DNA of 64,000 nt from Blasia pusilla (lineage: Eukaryota; Marchantiophyta; Marchantiopsida; Blasiales). Shown piece by piece: positions 61,720 through 64,000 of this stretch. A program made the position numbers and the translations under genes. The stretch covers positions 33,790,001-33,854,000 of the forward strand of contig CM114272.1 of assembly GCA_050084515.1 (NCBI GenBank), given 5' to 3'. The notes under the pieces are model-generated. The model was given only the letters and a program-made list of their open reading frames with translations. It was not told where the DNA came from and made no database searches. Positions within the stretch are counted from its first letter, which is position 1. Every line of letters starts with the position of its first letter.

Positions 61720-63118
61720 ATCTTGCAGATCATCTCGAGATTTTCTGTCACAACTCAAGATTATTGCAAATAATCTTGCATCCGCAGGATCTCCTGTTTC
61801 AGACACATCTCTATTCACTTTTGCTATTAGCAGACTTCCTGCTGAATACAAATCTCTCATTCACGTATTGATGCAGAAAGATAAACCTTCTTTTGACGAT
61901 CTTCAAACTGGAGTATTGTATGATTCTGAACTAGATAAACCTTCCAATTTTGAAAGTATTCTAGTTTCCAATTCTATTGATAATTCTACCAGGAAACGTC
62001 CATTTCAGTCTATATCTACTCAGTATCAAAGAAACATTCCTCAGAGGAATGGAAAACAGCCTTACTGTTACATTTGTAATGAGAAAGATCACATCTCTAG
62101 CAAATGTCCTAACAGAAAATTTCTCAAGAAATTCCGTGAGTTCTGCAAAACTCAACCAGAAGATAGCTCATCTTTACTACTCAATACTTCACCTATCACT
62201 CAAGCATTAACATGCTCCACATCTGAGGAACTACAACCAGATGAACCACTCTATCTGTTTATGATACAAAGATCCTCTACATCTATTTTCCCAGATCTTT
62301 CCAAACTTTGGATCCTTGATTCTGGTTCAAATTCCCATGTTTGCTGTCAAAGAGAACTGTTCTCTAATTTCCTTCCTATTTCTCCAATTCTCATTTCTGG
62401 AATAGGCAATGGCAAAATATATGCTACAGCTACTGGGAATGTTCAATTAAAGCTTTTTGTCAAAGGCTCTTTCGAATTACATACTCTTTCCAATGTTCTG
62501 TTCATTCCTACAGGACAGCACAATATTGTTTCTGTGAAGAAACTTGCTGAAAACTCTATAGATACCCTTTTCTATTCTCACAATATGTCTTTTGAACTCA
62601 TCAAGCAAGGTCATTGTTTAGGTACAGGTTTTGCCAGGCATGGCATGTATCTAATTGAATGTCAACCTTGTACTCCATCGACAATTTTGATAGCCAGAAG
62701 TTCATCCAACCTCTGGCACAATCGTATGGGACATCTCAACAATCAGCATTTATTGCAACTACATCAAAAGAAAATGGTTCAAGGTCTAGATCATGTCGAT
62801 GATCTCAATTTCTGTACAAGCTGTGCTAAAGGCAAGCTCATCAGGCAACATATCACAGGAGATGGACAAGATCTTCCTGTTCAAAAGGCTCTAGATCTGA
62901 TTCACAGTGATCTGGCAGGACCAATGAAGACACCCAGTATTGGAAACGCATACTATTTCTGTACTTTTCTTGACCAATATACAAAGAAATCCTTTGTCTA
63001 TATTCTTCACAAGAAGTCAGATGTCTTTTCTACATTCCAGAAGTTCAAAATCATGGTTGAGAAAAAACTGGCCTCCAGATTCGTGTTCTCAGAACATATG
63101 GAGGTGGTGAATACATAG
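61655..63118 (+). pseudogene. Copia gag C-terminus, protease and integrase N-terminus
   Basis: Residues near 145 carry an intact zinc knuckle, CYICNEKDHISSKC. The protease motif LWILDSGSNSHVC follows, then the GAG-pre-integrase segment LWHNRMGHLNNQHLLQL with CTSCAKGK, and the integrase core start LDLIHSDLAGPMKTPS with the first catalytic aspartate. The frame stops at 63118 where the second integrase motif should follow. Confidence 0.9.
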
Positions 63119-63634
63119 ACTCTTCTTTTCCAAGTTTTCTTCAGACTTTTGGTATTCTTCATCAACGCACAGGAAGAGATTCTCCTATGCAGAATGGATC
63201 TGCTGAAAGACTCAACCGCACACTACAGGAAAAGGCAAGATGTATGCTCATTCACATGCGCCTTCCTATATCATTTTGGGGAGAAGCAATTGTTACAGCT
63301 AACTATCTTCGCAACTTGAGTCCTACTCAAACTCTTTCAACAACACCTTCTGAAGCTTGGAGTGGTCTCAAACCTACTCTCACACATCTTCGAGTGTTTG
63401 GATGTCAAGCATTTGCTCTCATTCCAGCTGAGAGAAGAAGAAAGATGGACTCTCACGGGTGAAGAATGTATATTCCTTGGTTATCAGATTGGTTCTAGAT
63501 GTTATAAACTTTTCAATCCCAATACAAAACGTGTTTTTCTCAGCAAAGATGTTGTCTTCAATGAAGATACTCCTTTCTCCTTCTCTCCTGTTTTTCACTC
63601 TACTTACTCTCCATTTTTGATTATTTCCCAGTAG
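63100..63634 (+). pseudogene. Copia integrase C-terminal pieces
   Basis: 63187-63462 contains MQNGSAERLNRTLQEKARCM with the catalytic glutamate and HLRVFGCQAFALIP. After another frame break, 63470-63634 gives CIFLGYQIGSRCYKLFNPNT and VFLSKDVVFNED. Both are standard copia integrase C-terminal motifs. Confidence 0.9.
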
Positions 63635-64000
63635 AAAACTCTGAACCGATAACTGTCCCTAAAGCAGTAAGAAAAACTACAGTTCAGACAAATACTGAAA
63701 TAGTGGGAGATACTTCAAAAGAAACAGGTGCTGTTGCTTTAGAGAAATCCATGGGACATCTGCCCACATCTTTTCATCCTAGGCGATCATCACGAACATC
63801 TGTACCAGTACATATGTATGATGCTGCTTGCTCAAACATTCTTCTCTCTTCCTTGTATCCAATCTGATCCACTCACTAGAACAGAAGCTCTCTCTAGATC
63901 AGATTCTCATGAATGGCAAACTGCTATGGAAGCTGAAATTGCCTCTCTTCATGAAAACAAAACCTGGATTCTTGTGACAAACCCTAAAAAGCACAAGTCA

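Larger units (their letters stand above)
60974..64000 (+). mobile_element. Ty1/copia element in a GCN2 intron, cut by the window end
   Basis: The left LTR, primer site, gag and most of pol through integrase are present in copia order; reverse transcriptase only just begins (AMEAEIASLHENKTWILV) near 63930. The right LTR is outside the window. The frame is broken at least near 61700, 63110, 63460 and 63870, so this copy is inactive. Overall codon quality is still good, suggesting a younger insertion than the one at 4309. Confidence 0.92.

Overview
The window is nuclear DNA of a land plant. Five protein-coding genes can be identified with confidence and one more can be described but not named. 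The genes are spliced with GT-AG introns of mostly about 100-800 bases and lie among LTR retrotransposons. Two of them, CFAP36-like and TEDC1-like, belong to families tied to cilia and centrioles. The N-terminus of the GCN2 gene resembles the plant protein, and one gypsy element carries a chromodomain as plant chromoviruses do. Together this fits a seed-free plant with swimming sperm, most simply a bryophyte; the species cannot be named from this sequence.

Layout. 1-8.5 kb is repeat-rich: an (AG)n tract, a degenerate array built on a palindromic motif, hairpins of transposon type, a fragment of a retroelement protein, and a full-length but decayed Ty1/copia element (LTRs 4309-4621 and 8159-8472, 5-base target duplication). 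10.0-12.75 kb holds a two-exon gene for an unrecognised coiled-coil protein with a C-terminal membrane anchor. 12.75-18.6 kb has no gene I can defend. 18.6-23.0 kb is an 11-exon CFAP36-like gene on the minus strand. It is divergent from a 14-exon CCT7 gene (chaperonin eta subunit) at 24.9-30.05 kb, with a degenerate tandem repeat of about 110 bases between them. 31.8-40.9 kb is a 17-exon minus-strand gene for an FKBP15-like protein whose isomerase pocket has lost key residues. 43.6-45 kb is a TEDC1-like gene preceded by a 42-base tandem repeat. 45-49.6 kb is AT-rich and gene-free, with a possible very short Helitron. 49.6-57.0 kb is a complete gypsy chromovirus with two 999-base LTRs that are nearly identical, yet its coding frames are broken. 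A diverged LTR of the same family lies inverted just beyond it. From 58.87 kb the first four coding exons of GCN2 (RWD domain) appear, and a second Ty1/copia element sits in the following intron and runs off the window end.

How the genes relate. CCT7 folds tubulin and actin in the CCT ring; TEDC1 supports delta/epsilon-tubulin function and triplet centriolar microtubules; CFAP36 is a BART-domain flagellar protein. This is a thematic overlap, not evidence of an operon-like unit. FKBP15-like (endosome/actin-linked in animals) and GCN2 (amino-acid stress kinase) are ordinary housekeeping neighbours. All gene models were built by reading splice sites and phases by eye; in CFAP36, CCT7 and FKBP15 every exon junction keeps the frame and the total length is a whole number of codons, which is the main internal support.
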